Positions 44,101-53,605 of a stretch of DNA of 64,000 nucleotides are shown one piece after another; position 1 is the stretch's first letter, and each line of letters begins with the position of its first letter. The DNA comes from Incurvaria masculella. Its lineage: Eukaryota > Arthropoda > Insecta > Lepidoptera > Incurvariidae. Under the pieces are notes generated by a model that saw only the letters and a program-made list of their open reading frames with translations, searched no databases and was not told the DNA's origin. Where the stretch lies: assembly GCA_946894095.1 (NCBI GenBank), contig OX335644.1, positions 11,451,595 through 11,515,594 of the forward strand. Direction: 5' to 3'. Position numbers and translations under genes: made by a program.

Positions 44101-47100
44101 AGGCTCAAGATAAGACCGACCTGTGCACACACACGATGACCATGCCCGCGCCCTGGCTGCGCACGGACACGCCCAGCCACTGCCCCTCCTTGATCTCTTC
44201 CTTTCACGGTCTGCGTAGAGGGGCCCTCTAAGAGGCTCAAGATGAGACCGACCTGTGCGCGCACACGACGACCATGCTCTCGCTCTGGCTGCGCACGGAC
44301 ACGCCCAGCCACCTCCCTTCCTTGATCTCGTCCTTTCACGGTCCGCGTAGAGGGGCCCTCTAAGAGGCTCAAGATGAGACCGACCTGTGCGCGCACACGA
44401 CGACCATGCCCGCGCCCTGGCTGCGCACGGACACGCTCAGCCACTGCCCCTCCTTGATCTCGTCCCTGCGCACGAACTCGCCCAGCCACTTCCCCTCCTA
44501 GATCTCGTCCTTAAACAGTCCGCGTAGAGGGGCCCTCTAAGAGGCTCAAGATGAGACCGACCTGTGCGCGCACACGAAGACCATGCCCGCGCCCTGGCTG
44601 CGCACGGACACGCTCAGCCACTGCCCTTCCTTGATCTCGTCCCTGCGCACGAACACGCCCAGCCACTTCCCCTCCTAGATCTCGTCCTTAAACAGTCCGC
44701 GTAGAGGGGCCCTCTAAGAGGCTCAAGATGAGACCGACCTGTGCGCGCACACGAAGACCATGCCCGCGCCCTGGCTGCGCACGGACACGCTCAGCCACTG
44801 CCCCTCCTTGATCTCGTCCCTGCGCACGAACACGCCCAGCCACTTCCCCTCCTAGATCTCGTCCTTAAACAGTCCGCGTAGAGGGGCCCTCTAAGAGGCT
44901 CAAGATGAGACCGACCTGTGCGCGCACACGACGACCATGCCCGCGCCCTGGCTGCGCACGGACACGCTCAGCCACTGCCCCTCCTTGATCTCGTCCCTGC
45001 GCACGAACACGCCCAGCCACTTCCCCTCCTAGATCTCGTCCTTAAACAGTCCGCGTAGAGGGGCCCTCTAAGAGGCTCAAGATGAGACCGACCTGTGCGC
45101 GCACACGACGACCATGCCCGCGCCCTGGCTCCGCACGGACACGCCCAGCCACTGCCCCTCCTTGATCTCGTCCCGCCGCGGCGCGCGCAGCTCGTCAGTC
45201 TCGATCCCTGCGTACACACATTTCGTACACACTACTTCTTGAACTCATACTCATTTACCACCTACCAATTTAATAATCGTATTCAACAAATATATTACAA
45301 AAAGGATTAAGAAAACAAAAAAAAATCTAAATCGATTAGCACTGTAAAATTAGTACACAAAACAAAAAAAATATCATACTCCCGGCACACGCCTATGAAA
45401 AATAAGTAATTATATGTTATGAACTCACAAACCAAACTTCAGTGGGCGGTATTTCGACGAAGGGATAAATGGTAGGTAGTACAGGTGAGTGTTTATTCAG
45501 CAGAACTTAAAGGCAGCATCTATAATTATTATGCAAGCCTTTGTGCTTGGTGAAGCGTGAATTTTTTAAGTTTTCGATTGTAATTGTGTAGATATTTGAA
45601 GTGAAATAAAGTGGTATGAAAGTGAAACCTTACATTTAGAAATCCTTGAGCATGAATTTAAGTCAAATTTTAAACCAACGTGATTAGGATTACATAGTTT
45701 CCATATGTAAGGTATTCAAACAAAATGCACAGGCGTATGTTCAAGGCGTGAAGATGCGATGCTATATGTGTATGTAGAAATAGATGATATCAAAGGAAAA
45801 CAATGAGATGAAACAAACGAATGCATAGGTATGCTCACCCAAATATCATGAGATTGCATACACGGCGCTTCATAAACGCAATTTTAATAAAATAATTGCA
45901 TGCATAACATTTATTCCTACTTATAAATTATTAATTCTTTATCGTTGTTTCCGAAATAACTGTCCACCTAAAATCGTAGCATCAAACAAAAAGCTGCACC
46001 TAACTGGGCTGAAAAAGACAATGAAACTTTTGTAAACACGTAGTGTGGTCTCAGGTTAAAGGAAAATTATGAAGTAAGTCTACGGTTTGTTAATCGTATG
46101 AGACGTTCACGATGTTGGTATGTGGCGTTAGTTACCATCACGTACAACACCTAATATTAAGTTGTTATTGGTGATAATGGTGTCGGCTCGCGACTCTCGA
46201 TGGATCAGCAAAATTATATTTGTTATTTGGTTACACTACGAGTTTTATGACCTTTGAACCAGATATACTGTGGGTTTAATATTTCGTAGAGATGTTATAA
46301 GTATTATTATGATTAAATTCATTAATAGAATAAAATAATCGTCTATGGATTTGTAAAAAAAATCAAGAATGAAAATTAAAATAGTGAGACGTGTATTTTT
46401 TTCACGAATCCATGACAATTAGTATACGTATTTTATTTTAAATATTAAAAGTTCAAGGACCTTCAGTCTGTATTTTCATCACAAAAAACAAGTTTGAGCT
46501 ATATATGTGTACTTAAATTCCTTATATTCGTAGATAATTGTGACGGGGTTACCGAATATTAAGAAAAAAGTCCTTGATTTCTTAATTAGTGGCTCTAAAA
46601 AAATACGGAACCAAATATGCAATGCGCCAATAACCGTTAAGTCTTACCCACTGTCCTATAATGTCAAATGTTAAATACTACTGATTTACTTAATTTTGGA
46701 ACATCGTTACATCTAAAAAACAAAACTAAACTATGCAATAAATCAATTATGAACTTAATAGGTAATTGTTAAATAAGCATCTATATAAATATGAAATATT
46801 GTTTAACTTATTTATCGGTGACCAGGTTTGACCGAGAAAATAAATATGCGCTGCTATAACCAATCAAAAATGAAAAGAAAAGAAACATTTGCAAGCTCTG
46901 ACTCAAGCAATGACTACGAATAGGTTTTTACGCTTTAACCGACCAGTGAATTATTGACAAATACACCCAGAAAATGTGCGTGGATTTCTTCTATTTCGTA
47001 TCGTTTGAGACGCAGATCCTAGCTTGAATGTGAGCACCTTCGTTGGAACTTGAATTAACTTAATCGAAGACAAAACGGTCGGTTAAAACATATCAAAAAA

Positions 47101-49275
47101 AGGAGTTGTTGTTATATCAATAGAGAATCAGTTGACTATCTTCCTGTAATTAATACCTATTTTAACTTTACTGTGTTTGATAGATTTTATCTATTTCTAG
47201 CAGCAGCGCGTAACAGACTGGTGGCTAAGAGAACAGCGATATAAAATAAAAGAGACTACGCTCTACAAGCCAATTATACGAATCATTAAACACTATAATT
47301 ATACTCTATCTGCGACATAATTATATTGAGAGATATACGTATCTAAAAATAAAACACAAATGTAAAACTAGGAAATTACGTTTTCATGGTAAATGCAAAT
47401 TAAAATGCAGGCTGCTAAGTGCTTGTGAGTGCGGAGTGCTTAAGCCTAGTGCAATACAAGTATTGAATAAAGAGCCAGGCGTGTTAGAATGCAATGTTTT
47501 CACTTGAGCACATAAAAAAATCGCGTTATATTAACAATATTTACATTAGTGTATTTCTGATGAAAAATTGTGTGCAGAAGTGACAAACATAGACATATTC
47601 ATAGTTAGAAACGTTCATACAGCATGCGTCGAGTCAGTTTTAGTAAGTAGATGAGAGCACATCGCAAAACGAGTCTCCATGGCAGCATAGAGCAAAAATC
47701 ACATTAGTCATCATAGACAAGTAGAGTGGTTTAGTTGAGATTAGTTGAGAAGCAAACAAATGGTAAATATTGAAGATTCGAGACCACAACTCACTTACTG
47801 TTTCTCATCTTTTCGATCTCCGCTGTACCGACACCACCGACAACAGACAATTTTCACTTTATTCAACATCACAGTTAGATGGTTCTTTTCACAAGGCTTA
47901 TTCTGTAATATCTTGAAAATGTGTGGCGCAAGGGACCGAGCAGGCCCCGCCAGTCATGTCATTTTCCTTCAGGTAGCTCAATGTCAATTGGACGAACAGT
48001 GTTTTGGCTAAATTTTATACTTCTACTACTATATTCTACTGTGAATGTAACATTTGTAGGTTTTAACACTATTTCAAAATATTTGTGTACCATCTAATCT
48101 ATCGGTGCAATGGACGCATGTTCAAATTCTTCTGACAAATGTTATATCTAATGGTGCTTTTTATGTACACAAACATCCTGTTGTAACTACGTGCTTTGTA
48201 TATATAAGAATTGACTACATTTAAATACAAGTATACACAGTAAGTAACTGCCCTACAGCTAATTTAACTTAGCTAATGAATTTCATAAAAAATACATTTT
48301 GTATCGTAATGAAAAATTTTGGCATTCGATGGAAAGAGTGATATGGCATCCCAATGTAGATGAATTTTTTTCTTGCAATTGAGATAATAAAACTGACAAG
48401 TGATGACTCTTTAGAGATGAGACGAGAATAAAATGACATAAGACATAAGATATTTTATTAGCCACAGCATATGAGTAAAAAAGAGTAATGAACATAAAAA
48501 AACTAACCTAAATTAAAAACACTTAAACATTGCATTCTCTTGTAGGCTTCTTAAAGTTTGTGACAAATGGGATCAATCTTAACTCTCTCGCAGAAAACTA
48601 CGAAGCTGGAAAATGACGATATCGTCAGATGCAGGACAGTACAGGCTCATGACAAAAGAGGTTGATATTCATCCTAAACACATACAGCAGAAATGTCTAG
48701 CTGCTTAATAAAATATTTGATAACCCGTTACATTAAAACAAACTAATCCTCTCTAATAAACAAATTATTTTTGATCATAAGATTTATTCTTAATGATCTC
48801 ATTGGCAAATTGCTGCAATCACCCGTAGACTGAAAGGTAAGGGACTGGTCCTATAAAGTATAAAGGTAAAAGGTAACAGAAGTTGCAGGTGTAAGGCCCG
48901 TTTCAGAGTGATACTCTGAGTGAGCAAGCAGCGCCACAGAGTGTGGCAGAAGAGAAAGGAAACCCGGAAGCAAGAAATAAAGGAATAAGATACATAATAT
49001 CGAAGAGATCAAGGACGTAGAAAAGGAAACCGAATGTGAGGGCGACCCTTTAGATCTCACAGAGATTGTAAAGCCGGAAATATTAGGGACAGTTCGGAAG
49101 TTAAGGTGGAGGGTTGAGCGTTTGGGTGGTGAGAACTGATCACTCACTCAGCTTGCCGTCGGTGATGACCTGCTCGCAGTCGCGCGCGGCAGAGGTGAGT
49201 GGGCACTTCCACAGCGCGCCCGAGCGCGTCGTGTTGGGCTGCCGGTTCTGGTCCAGCGGCGCGCCCACCAGAAGC
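28875..49275 (-). CDS. integrin alpha subunit (non-I-domain, furin-cleaved), 15 exons, 5' end outside or unseen
   Basis: Fifteen exons join in consistent phase to 1,051 codons plus TAG. The product is the alpha chain of a heterodimeric matrix receptor in the plasma membrane. Exons 1-6 build the beta-propeller, with FG-GAP repeats and three Ca-binding loops (DVNGDGLPD, DLNRDGCDD, DLDSNGYPD). Exons 7-13 are the Cys-rich leg, with a furin site RVRRKR|D in exon 13. Exon 15 has a membrane helix and the hallmark GFFKR. No I-domain is present. Cleavage, propeller order and the exon 3-4 region resemble the laminin-binding group (PS1, alpha-3/6/7), but I cannot exclude the PS3 group. Only the signal peptide and first blade (about 60 residues) are missing; the first visible exon needs a phase-2 donor upstream. 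No start exon was found up to 64,000. Confidence 0.93.
29300..29816. repeat. hairpin element, TAACCGACTTC family (copy B)
   Basis: Lies in the last integrin intron, opposite in orientation to copy A at 1463-2085. The hairpin arms are 29336-29407 and 29446-29520, longer and better matched than in copy A. It ends CTCCTCGTTTTTTGAAGTCG then GTTAAAAA. Confidence 0.8.
30131..30262. repeat. three 44-bp tandem repeats at the exon 14 donor
   Basis: Units are 30131-30174, 30175-30218 and 30219-30262, more than 90% alike (GTAAACGATCGAACATCGGT...GATACTGACA). Each unit carries GTCAGT on the minus strand at the same place as the exon 14 donor. Confidence 0.9.
30262..30486 (-). CDS. integrin alpha exon 14
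   Basis: Acceptor ATATTTCAG|AACTGC and donor TTTAGT|GTCAGT, phase 0 at both ends. Encodes NCQNGTAKCIKIQCVV and LWNSTLVEDYP. The chosen donor GTCAGT is the same hexamer used by exon 12 and gives a clean join to VKTVVYPD. The donor region is triplicated. Confidence 0.85.
31217..31509 (-). CDS. integrin alpha exon 13 (furin site)
   Basis: Acceptor ATCTGCAG|CTGCTG and donor AACTTG|GTGAGT, phases 1 to 0. Starts AGGGECFINDKYINPL and contains the basic RVRRKRDSE cleavage site that would separate heavy and light chains. Confidence 0.88.
32120..32246 (-). CDS. integrin alpha exon 12
   Basis: Acceptor TTTTGCAG|GTATTT and donor AACG|GTCAGT, phases 0 to 1. Encodes VFNDGPWRVTSVQVEVWWP and GKWLLYLDD, the membrane-proximal calf block. 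Confidence 0.92.
32377..32479 (-). CDS. integrin alpha exon 11
   Basis: Acceptor CTGTTTCAG|CATTCC and donor TATCAG|GTATGT, phases 2 to 0. Encodes IPTPEQVSCGGEVKGESAMQ and the following 14 residues. The acceptor region is duplicated upstream (62-nt spacing). Confidence 0.88.
32466..32585. repeat. 62-bp tandem duplication across the exon 11 acceptor
   Basis: CCGGAGTCGGAATGCTGAAA begins at 32466 and again at 32528, each followed by the same CATCACACAG...GATAGTGTAAC. Both copies hold TTTCAG|CATTCC on the minus strand. Confidence 0.92.
33246..33496 (-). CDS. integrin alpha exon 10
   Basis: Acceptor CCCGACGCAG|GACAAG and donor AAAGG|GTAGGT, phases 0 to 2. Encodes CSLGNPFKK and LRFDPKALEDHELSVDF. 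A SINE fragment begins about 30 nt upstream of the acceptor. Confidence 0.9.
33526..33572 (-). repeat. SINE fragment next to the exon 10 acceptor
   Basis: GACATGGATGGCTAATACC followed by CCTAACACACTACATGGGAA, the SINE 3' end in reverse orientation, about 30 nt upstream of exon 10. Confidence 0.75.
33702..34097 (-). mobile_element. tRNA-derived SINE, copy 5
   Basis: Near-full copy in the intron between exons 9 and 10. Read in SINE direction it has the GGGTTCAAATCCTCG B box, CCATGGTTTAAAACCC, AGGTGGTAGGGTTAAG and the TAGCCATACATATCAGG 3' end. It makes up more than half of the intron. Confidence 0.85.
34186..34337 (-). CDS. integrin alpha exon 9
   Basis: Acceptor ATATTACAG|CTGCAG and donor GTCACC|GTAAGT, phases 1 to 0. 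Encodes LVVMADNEGESAYETHLYIY, the xNxGExAYxAxLxxx integrin block. Confidence 0.93.
34711..34769. repeat. 31-bp spaced duplication of the exon 8 donor
   Basis: CTTAACTTACC..TTGGCAAGTCGAGGT occurs at 34711-34738 and 34742-34769 with two mismatches. Each copy has G|GTAAGT on the minus strand. Confidence 0.9.
34752..34947 (-). CDS. integrin alpha exon 8
   Basis: Acceptor TTTCCAG|TTCCAG, with a possible second acceptor 6 nt later, and donor ATGG|GTAAGT; phases 0 to 1. Contains NDCGSDSICISDLRLQADLDL, split here as NDCGSDSICISD and LRLQADLDL, typical of integrin legs. The donor region is duplicated downstream. Confidence 0.92.
35240..35352 (+). other. short unrecognised coding-like segment in an integrin intron
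   Basis: On the plus strand 35 codons read DPWQMSMPADALLASHIL then NSSKIHDNDRILPWIQLA and stop, with balanced amino-acid composition unlike neighbouring intronic DNA. It may be the end of a processed copy or a transposon protein. No family is recognised. Confidence 0.2.
35780..36244 (+). other. 154-codon ORF in an integrin intron, unrecognised
   Basis: An uninterrupted plus-strand ORF with no domain I recognise, antisense to the host gene. It could be chance or an old repeat. The rest of this intron (34948-36415) shows no other feature. Confidence 0.15.
36328..36373. repeat. hairpin just downstream of exon 7 donor
   Basis: Arms 36328-36345 and 36356-36373 (CCAAGGACGTTTAAAGAG and complement, one mismatch), 10-nt loop, 43 nt past the exon end. 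Confidence 0.7.
36416..36805 (-). CDS. integrin alpha exon 7
   Basis: Acceptor AATTTACAG|AATGCC and donor ATCAGG|GTAAGC, phase 0 at both ends. Starts with NAVALLRAKPIIDI, the usual VVxLRxRPVI strand, then a Cys-rich thigh segment (CEKDPG...YTCFHFEACC). Confidence 0.93.
37650..37725 (+). repeat. SINE fragment in integrin intron
   Basis: TGTAAAACTGTTCC then TACTAGATAATTCCATCCGGGTT resembles the SINE body. The remainder of the intron 36806-38735 shows nothing recognisable. Confidence 0.35.
38736..39132 (-). CDS. integrin alpha exon 6
   Basis: Acceptor TACTTCCAG|CCTGC and donor GATAGT|GTAAGT, phases 2 to 0. Encodes two full FG-GAP blades with Ca loops DLNRDGCDDVAVGSP and DLDSNGYPDLLIGAYDS. Confidence 0.95.
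39655..39782. repeat. small inverted-repeat element beside the exon 5 donor
   Basis: ACCAATAAACCTAGATCATCG and AAATGTTTTGTCC on the left pair with GGACAAAACATT and CGATGATGATCTGGGTTTAT on the right. The right end is about 22 nt past the donor of exon 5. Confidence 0.65.
39810..40029 (-). CDS. integrin alpha exon 5
   Basis: Acceptor GGCGTCGCAG|GCATG and weak donor GACGG|GTCCGT, phases 1 to 2. Encodes GMSVVGAPFFSAQM and YGYELATADVNGDG; the Ca loop is completed by LPD from exon 6. An RTE fragment lies 16 nt upstream of the acceptor. Confidence 0.9.
40046..40181 (-). mobile_element. 136-bp RTE 3'-end insertion at the exon 5 acceptor
   Basis: About 90% alike to 2805-2930 of the RTE copy and flanked on both sides by GACGCCAGACAC (40034-40045, 40182-40193), a 12-bp target duplication. 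The element lies in the same strand sense as the integrin gene. Its (CTGA)n tail faces the exon. Confidence 0.92.
40869..41069. mobile_element. MITE with about 70-bp inverted ends in integrin intron 4
   Basis: GGTGAATAGTAGGTGAACAG, TCTGACGTTTAGTTTCATTT and CGTACCATGCTAACTG on the left are matched in reverse order by CAGTTGGCATGGTACG, GAAACGTCAGA and CTGTTCACCTGCTATTCACC on the right. Confidence 0.8.
41093..41265 (-). repeat. dispersed repeat, inverted relative to 9955-10135
   Basis: Carries the complement of the AATAAATCC, TATCTGGCTGTTTATCAG and GGATGGATAAGCAGA blocks seen at 9955-10135. Confidence 0.6.
41374..41582 (-). CDS. integrin alpha exon 4
   Basis: Acceptor CACGACCAG|GGAGC and donor TTAG|GTACCT, phases 2 to 1. 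Encodes EFGYCQAGTSSSLL and VGSPGPYTWRGTIF, matching the propeller blade with GAPGTYNWKG in vertebrate integrins. Confidence 0.9.
42297..42410 (-). CDS. integrin alpha exon 3
   Basis: Acceptor TTTTTTCCAG|ATATATTC and donor AAAAG|GTGAGA, phases 2 to 2. Joins to exon 2 as CAHR|YIRKMGESQYGQGLCYTL. Confidence 0.9.
42617..45172 (-). repeat. minisatellite made of 18 copies of integrin exon 2 end plus donor
   Basis: The marker CTGTGC...CACACGA (donor boundary) recurs exactly every 132 bp from 42669 to 44385 (14 copies) and then every 177 bp to 45093 (4 more). In the 132-bp zone an A type (CACACACACGATGACCATGC) and a B type (GCGCGCACACGACGACCATG) alternate for most of the array, giving 264-bp dimers. 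The 177-bp units contain an extra 45-bp partial copy of the same exon piece. Each unit holds about 80 bp of exon, the donor AG|GTCGGT and about 52 bp of intron. In the integrin frame each has a TGA shortly after the donor, so none extends the protein. Confidence 0.95.
45093..45207 (-). CDS. integrin alpha exon 2 (template of the tandem array)
   Basis: Acceptor TGTGTACGCAG|GGATC and donor CACAG|GTCGGT, phases 1 to 2. Encodes EIKEGQWLGVSVRSQGAG then MVVVCAHR, the classic DxxxWLGVxVxSQGPG...CAHRY integrin blade. Only this copy has a proper acceptor and the extra 5' codons IETDELRAPRR. Seventeen further copies of its 3' part and donor follow downstream in the intron. Confidence 0.9.
45208..49147. 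other. integrin intron 1-2, AT-rich, nothing recognised
   Basis: About 3.9 kb of AT-rich DNA. A few ORFs of 70-98 codons occur on both strands without domains. Confidence 0.5.
49148..49275 (-). CDS. integrin alpha exon 1 (first visible)
   Basis: Encodes LLVGAPLDQNRQPNTTRSGA, then LWKCPL and CEQVITDGKL, a first-blade FG-GAP motif. Acceptor CCCGCAG|GCTTC (phase 2 in) and donor CTGA|GTGAGT (phase 1 out). Confidence 0.9.
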
Positions 49276-52200
49276 CTGCGGGACAACGAAACAAACTTCT
49301 TTCAGAAGGTCCTTCATTATATAAAATGATCATTGCATAAAGCATGCGAATTTTTTAAACTTTTGTATGTTATAACTTAGAAATCAAACATATTTTTACT
49401 ATGCCAATGGTCAACAAGCATCTTGTTTGATTAAGGAAAGCTGTTTTGAGCATAAATTTGGATCTCCGTCAAGAAATATGAGCATGATCTTCTTTCCACG
49501 GGGAGTTGAGCGAGAAGGCCCACCTTAATCACACTTTCCTATTATTTAGCTGTTTCTACGTTTGCTACTTAATCACGTCTGAAGGTCTGAACCAATTTTG
49601 ATGGAACTTTGGGGATTAATAACGTTAGTTATGAACAACATCATAAAGTCGTGGTTCTCGTTTGTATATCAAGTGGTCAGGAACTTCCCTTCAATGACCA
49701 AACTGAATCCACATTCAATATTTCTAGCAAATACGGTGAATCAAACTGCTTGTCAATTATAACTGCGACTTCTTATGACATTCATGATTTAAACGCACGG
49801 ACGAAAAAAATGCCTTAGATTCAACGGGCATTATATAGAATATATTTTGAAGTACTATAAGTAATTAACATTCGTATATGATTTTCACATCGAAAAATGA
49901 GGTTTATGTAAGTTAATTGCTAGTTACTAACACGGGAGCGAGGGCCAGTGTTTGTGACAGAAATGGAATTCGCGATGACTTTTTTTAGAAGTTTAGATTA
50001 TTATTAGAGTATTTTACTTTGCACACTTTTATGTTCCCCACGCCATGGGACAATCGAATGCAGCGGTCGTGACATTAACGAATCTGTGCCGCTATTATGC
50101 CGACATCAAATCCACTAAATTGGGGGACAAATTATGTTTTTCTGTCGCTTCCCCGCATGTGCGTAATTATTTTATGGAGATTGGGACGTGCAGCGCAGCG
50201 ACGATACGTAATTATGTCGTCACAAATGCATCTCGTATTATTATTATGTGCAGAGCGCATCACAGCAAACTCCACAGTAGGCATTGGTACTTGTAAGTAA
50301 AATTAATGTTGGGCAAAGTCTAATTGTTGCGGTTCAAACAATTAAAAGGATTAGTAATGTGGTTCATATGATTTGTAGGTAACATTACAGGTATAGATAG
50401 ATAGAAAAGCGCAGTCAACATAAATTATTTGTTTTAAGGATTCACTTACATACTTCACTTCGATAATATTGTTCTAATTTGGAGTAGAACCTACACATTA
50501 GAAGAAAATCTAGATTAAATTTCAAATTCAATTCAAATTCAATGTTTTTTCCAAAAAACACACGTATATACATAATTAACTAAAAAAAACAATAGGTTAC
50601 AACAATACATTTTACAAAAATCTACGAGTAGTTAATAAAAATATACGTTGCAGCCTACAGAAGAACTAAATTCTGTGTAGTAGGTCGCATTAGGCATAGC
50701 ACATAAAAGTACATTTCAAAGTGGAAACATGGTTTAGTCGCTGTTTAATTTTTAAAATAAAGTCACATTATAATATTTTATTATATTTTCTCTAACGTGT
50801 ACAGATAATTTAATTTCTCCATTTTACCGTCTTATCTCACGCAGCTTTTGCCCGTCGACCTGAATTGAGCGCACCAGTAACTTTAGTTTGTATTCTTATA
50901 TCAATATAAAGGTTCTCTTTAGCATCGACTCCCTCGAATGAACCCTCGTCTGCTGAGCGTCAGGTTCAAATATTGACTTAGGCTTCCCTCTTCAGACTGC
51001 TATCAAAATGTTGACGACGTCAAGTTGCTACATAGCCACAATCAAGATAAAAATGACCGCTTCACCCTGAATGTAGCCGATTTTTATTGATTCTAATCCA
51101 AAATGGAAATGTGCATTTTCGTTGCAAATTTTCTTCTGTAAAACCTTCCCTACTTACTAGGCAGTAGAACTTAGTTCGCCCGGTAGCTACTATCGGATCT
51201 AATCAAATCTGTTTGTGCAATGAAAAGTTAAATTCATTTCATAAATTTGTTCCATTAAATTCAATTGTTTATTGTTTATTCATCATCCATAGACCGTACA
51301 CTATCTTTTTCATTATTAGAATGTAGGTCATATAATAAAGAAGCATAGCACCTAGTGCATTGCAGACTTTTGGGGACTTCCGTCACTTACTTACTAGGTG
51401 GTAGCGTTAATACCGCCAGTGTTGGTTTTGTATCATTTCTACGTAGCAGTGCCAGTGCAGAAAAAGTCAGGCGGCACATGCTTTTCAAATGTTTACAAAT
51501 CACTAAATGGGAATGTTTGGATGTTTCTCATTAAATCATGCCATATTGGCTCAAACAGTTTTGATTACATTTGATAGATGGAAACATTGTCCTGGACCAG
51601 CCTTTTGAACTTTATTGATTTAGGCTACTTTTTATCCAGGAAACAACTCAGACCAAAACGACATTGACCCGAGCGGAACCCGGTAACACATAACAATAAT
51701 AGCTAATATTATAAACAATATAGCTTTTATTCTTAAGCTTGAAAAAAATGCTAACAATAGCACTGAAAAAAAATTTTTTTAAGAAATCATAAACATGGTC
51801 CTATAATTAACACTGACGAAATATAGCTCCATTAAAAAAAGGTTAAGTAGTGACTATAGTATCTGATCTGTGGTGGATAGGGGTCGAAGTCACACAAAAA
51901 TTATGTCAACAGATGTTAATTGCTCGACCACACTATTATTAGAACGCCTTGGGGGCATGTTAAAATATCTGTTTACTTATTTATGTTTTTTTTATATTTG
52001 TTTACTAATTTTATCAAACAGCCATCGATCGAATAGTTTCCTAATTATTTCCTGTATTTAAAGTCTGGTAAAAAAGCCAAGGGTTTTAAGGTGTAACGTA
52101 AACATGTGTTCCTAAACAAAAACGATTATAATACGCCCACATTTCCTCAATAACTCTCCAAATGATTAAAATAAGTTGATATACTCTAACCTGGAGTATC

Positions 52201-53380
52201 CCCTGGAAGGTAATCAATCATTCGAAAGTAAAAGTAGCTTGTCACGGTCGTCTGCGCCCACATAATTATGGGGGCAAAATATAGACCCCCCGCTTCTACC
52301 AGCCAGCCCCAGGGGGGGCGTTTCATCCTACCGCAAGTCGCTGGTGTTGCTGTCACACCGCTGATGCTGTCACACCGCTGTCGCTGCCACGATGACAGCG
52401 CCGCCTCCTCGATGCGTCGATACGGTGATTTACCACTTAACCAAATTGAAAATGTCAAACGAGAAAGCTCTACCGCAATGCTCCGATCTATTAAAAGGTC
52501 TGGTACCCGAGAGTATAAATGTTTGAAAAATAGCAGTTTTATTACATACTTATTTATGTTATTCTATTTTACTTTTTTCCTAACTACAGATTAAACCTGT
52601 TTGTGCACAGGTATAAAATTAACAGCTGTAGTACGCCGAATACCGCAAATAGTAGAAATATTTCACGACTGCTATCTGTGATTGAAGTTTAGATTTTGCA
52701 CAATATCCCCAAGATGCCAAGATGGCACTTCTACTTCCTTTCCCTTTCTGTGGTCCACTCTAATTTCTGCCAACTCATACTATCTTTGACGTCTAGAGAC
52801 CCATGCTAGGGGCCGCTTGTCAACGGCAATGTATAGCTTTTGAACATCTTACCATCTAAGAAGATACAAAATGGTTACAGTTTTTTTAATGTAACTGGAT
52901 ATGGATGACTAAAACTGACAGTCAGATATTATCCTAACACACCAAATGGGAACTAGGTGCAATGCCAGGACCTTCCTTATATTTCTCGGTTACATTGAAC
53001 TGGATGGAAAAAACAGACAATTTTCATTGCCGATTCGACCATCATTCAATGTGATGGTACCAACCCGGGCGGGATTAACCTAGTAAGTAAGGAAAGGGAC
53101 CTACAGTTTTACGTGGTATCCAAACCACGGCCAACATCAACGGTTGAATGTTGTCACCCATCCAGAACCCAACCGCGCTCACCTTATAGAATCGCAAGGC
53201 GTGGCAACACTGGAATACCGAGACTGACAAAGCTTATGAACATCTTACTGTTGAAGATACAGATTGGGTGGCATGTCTCATATATGCTTTTCACTAATTG
53301 GAAAGTTCTACATAGAGACGTTGCACGTACATACTTTACTTTTTTTTTGAGCAGTATATCCTCAAAACTTACTGGCGTCA
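49276..53380. other. region upstream of first visible integrin exon; no start exon found
   Basis: I looked on the minus strand for a first exon with FG-GAP residues such as YFGYSV and a phase-2 donor and found none. The stretch holds SINE pieces (51150-51225, 51383-51460 forward; 52892-53129 reverse), a repeat shared with 6588-6640 (51262-51306) and a short GC-rich patch at 52250-52420. Confidence 0.4.
52892..53129 (-). repeat. partial SINE
   Basis: Reverse orientation: GGATATGGATGAC, ATGCCAGGACCTTCC, TTACATTGAACTGGATGG and GGTACCAACCCGGGCGGGAT blocks, ending in ATCCAAACCACGG. The head is missing. Confidence 0.8.
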
Positions 53381-53605
53381 TCTTTTAATGACTCAACGTT
53401 CTTGAAGCGTATAATAACTGCCCTATCAAAGAGCTTTGTCTCAGATCTTTTGTTTACCCTCAAATTGCCCATTATCTGGACAGCGGTTTCATAATACATA
53501 ATTACTGGGCCGTCCACCCACACCTCTGGCGGGGAGCGCGTGATGGGATCTGGGCACCGCGCGTCTCCCACGCACCATCCATCTGTACCGACTGCACACC
53601 GAGAT
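53381..53605 (-). CDS. exon-like segment of an unrecognised protein
   Basis: An open minus-strand frame reads CAVGTDGWCVGDARCPDP, ITRSPPEVWVDGPVIMYYET and then about 43 more residues to FKNVESLKDDAS. It ends at a good donor GACGCCA|GTAAGT, phase 1. A possible acceptor is CGGTGTGCAG|TCGG near 53595. Composition and donor suggest a genuine host exon. It has no integrin FG-GAP motif, and its phase does not fit the first visible integrin exon, so it probably belongs to a different minus-strand gene or to an undetected intermediate. The Cys pattern (C-x7-C-x5-C) suggests a secreted or extracellular protein, but that is a guess. Confidence 0.45.

Noticed and set aside
42514..44489. Two long overlapping minus-strand ORFs (538 and 626 codons) of highly repetitive sequence
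   Set aside because: They exist only because the 132-bp repeat is a multiple of three and two frames lack stops. The units derive from an integrin exon read out of frame. No independent protein is supported.
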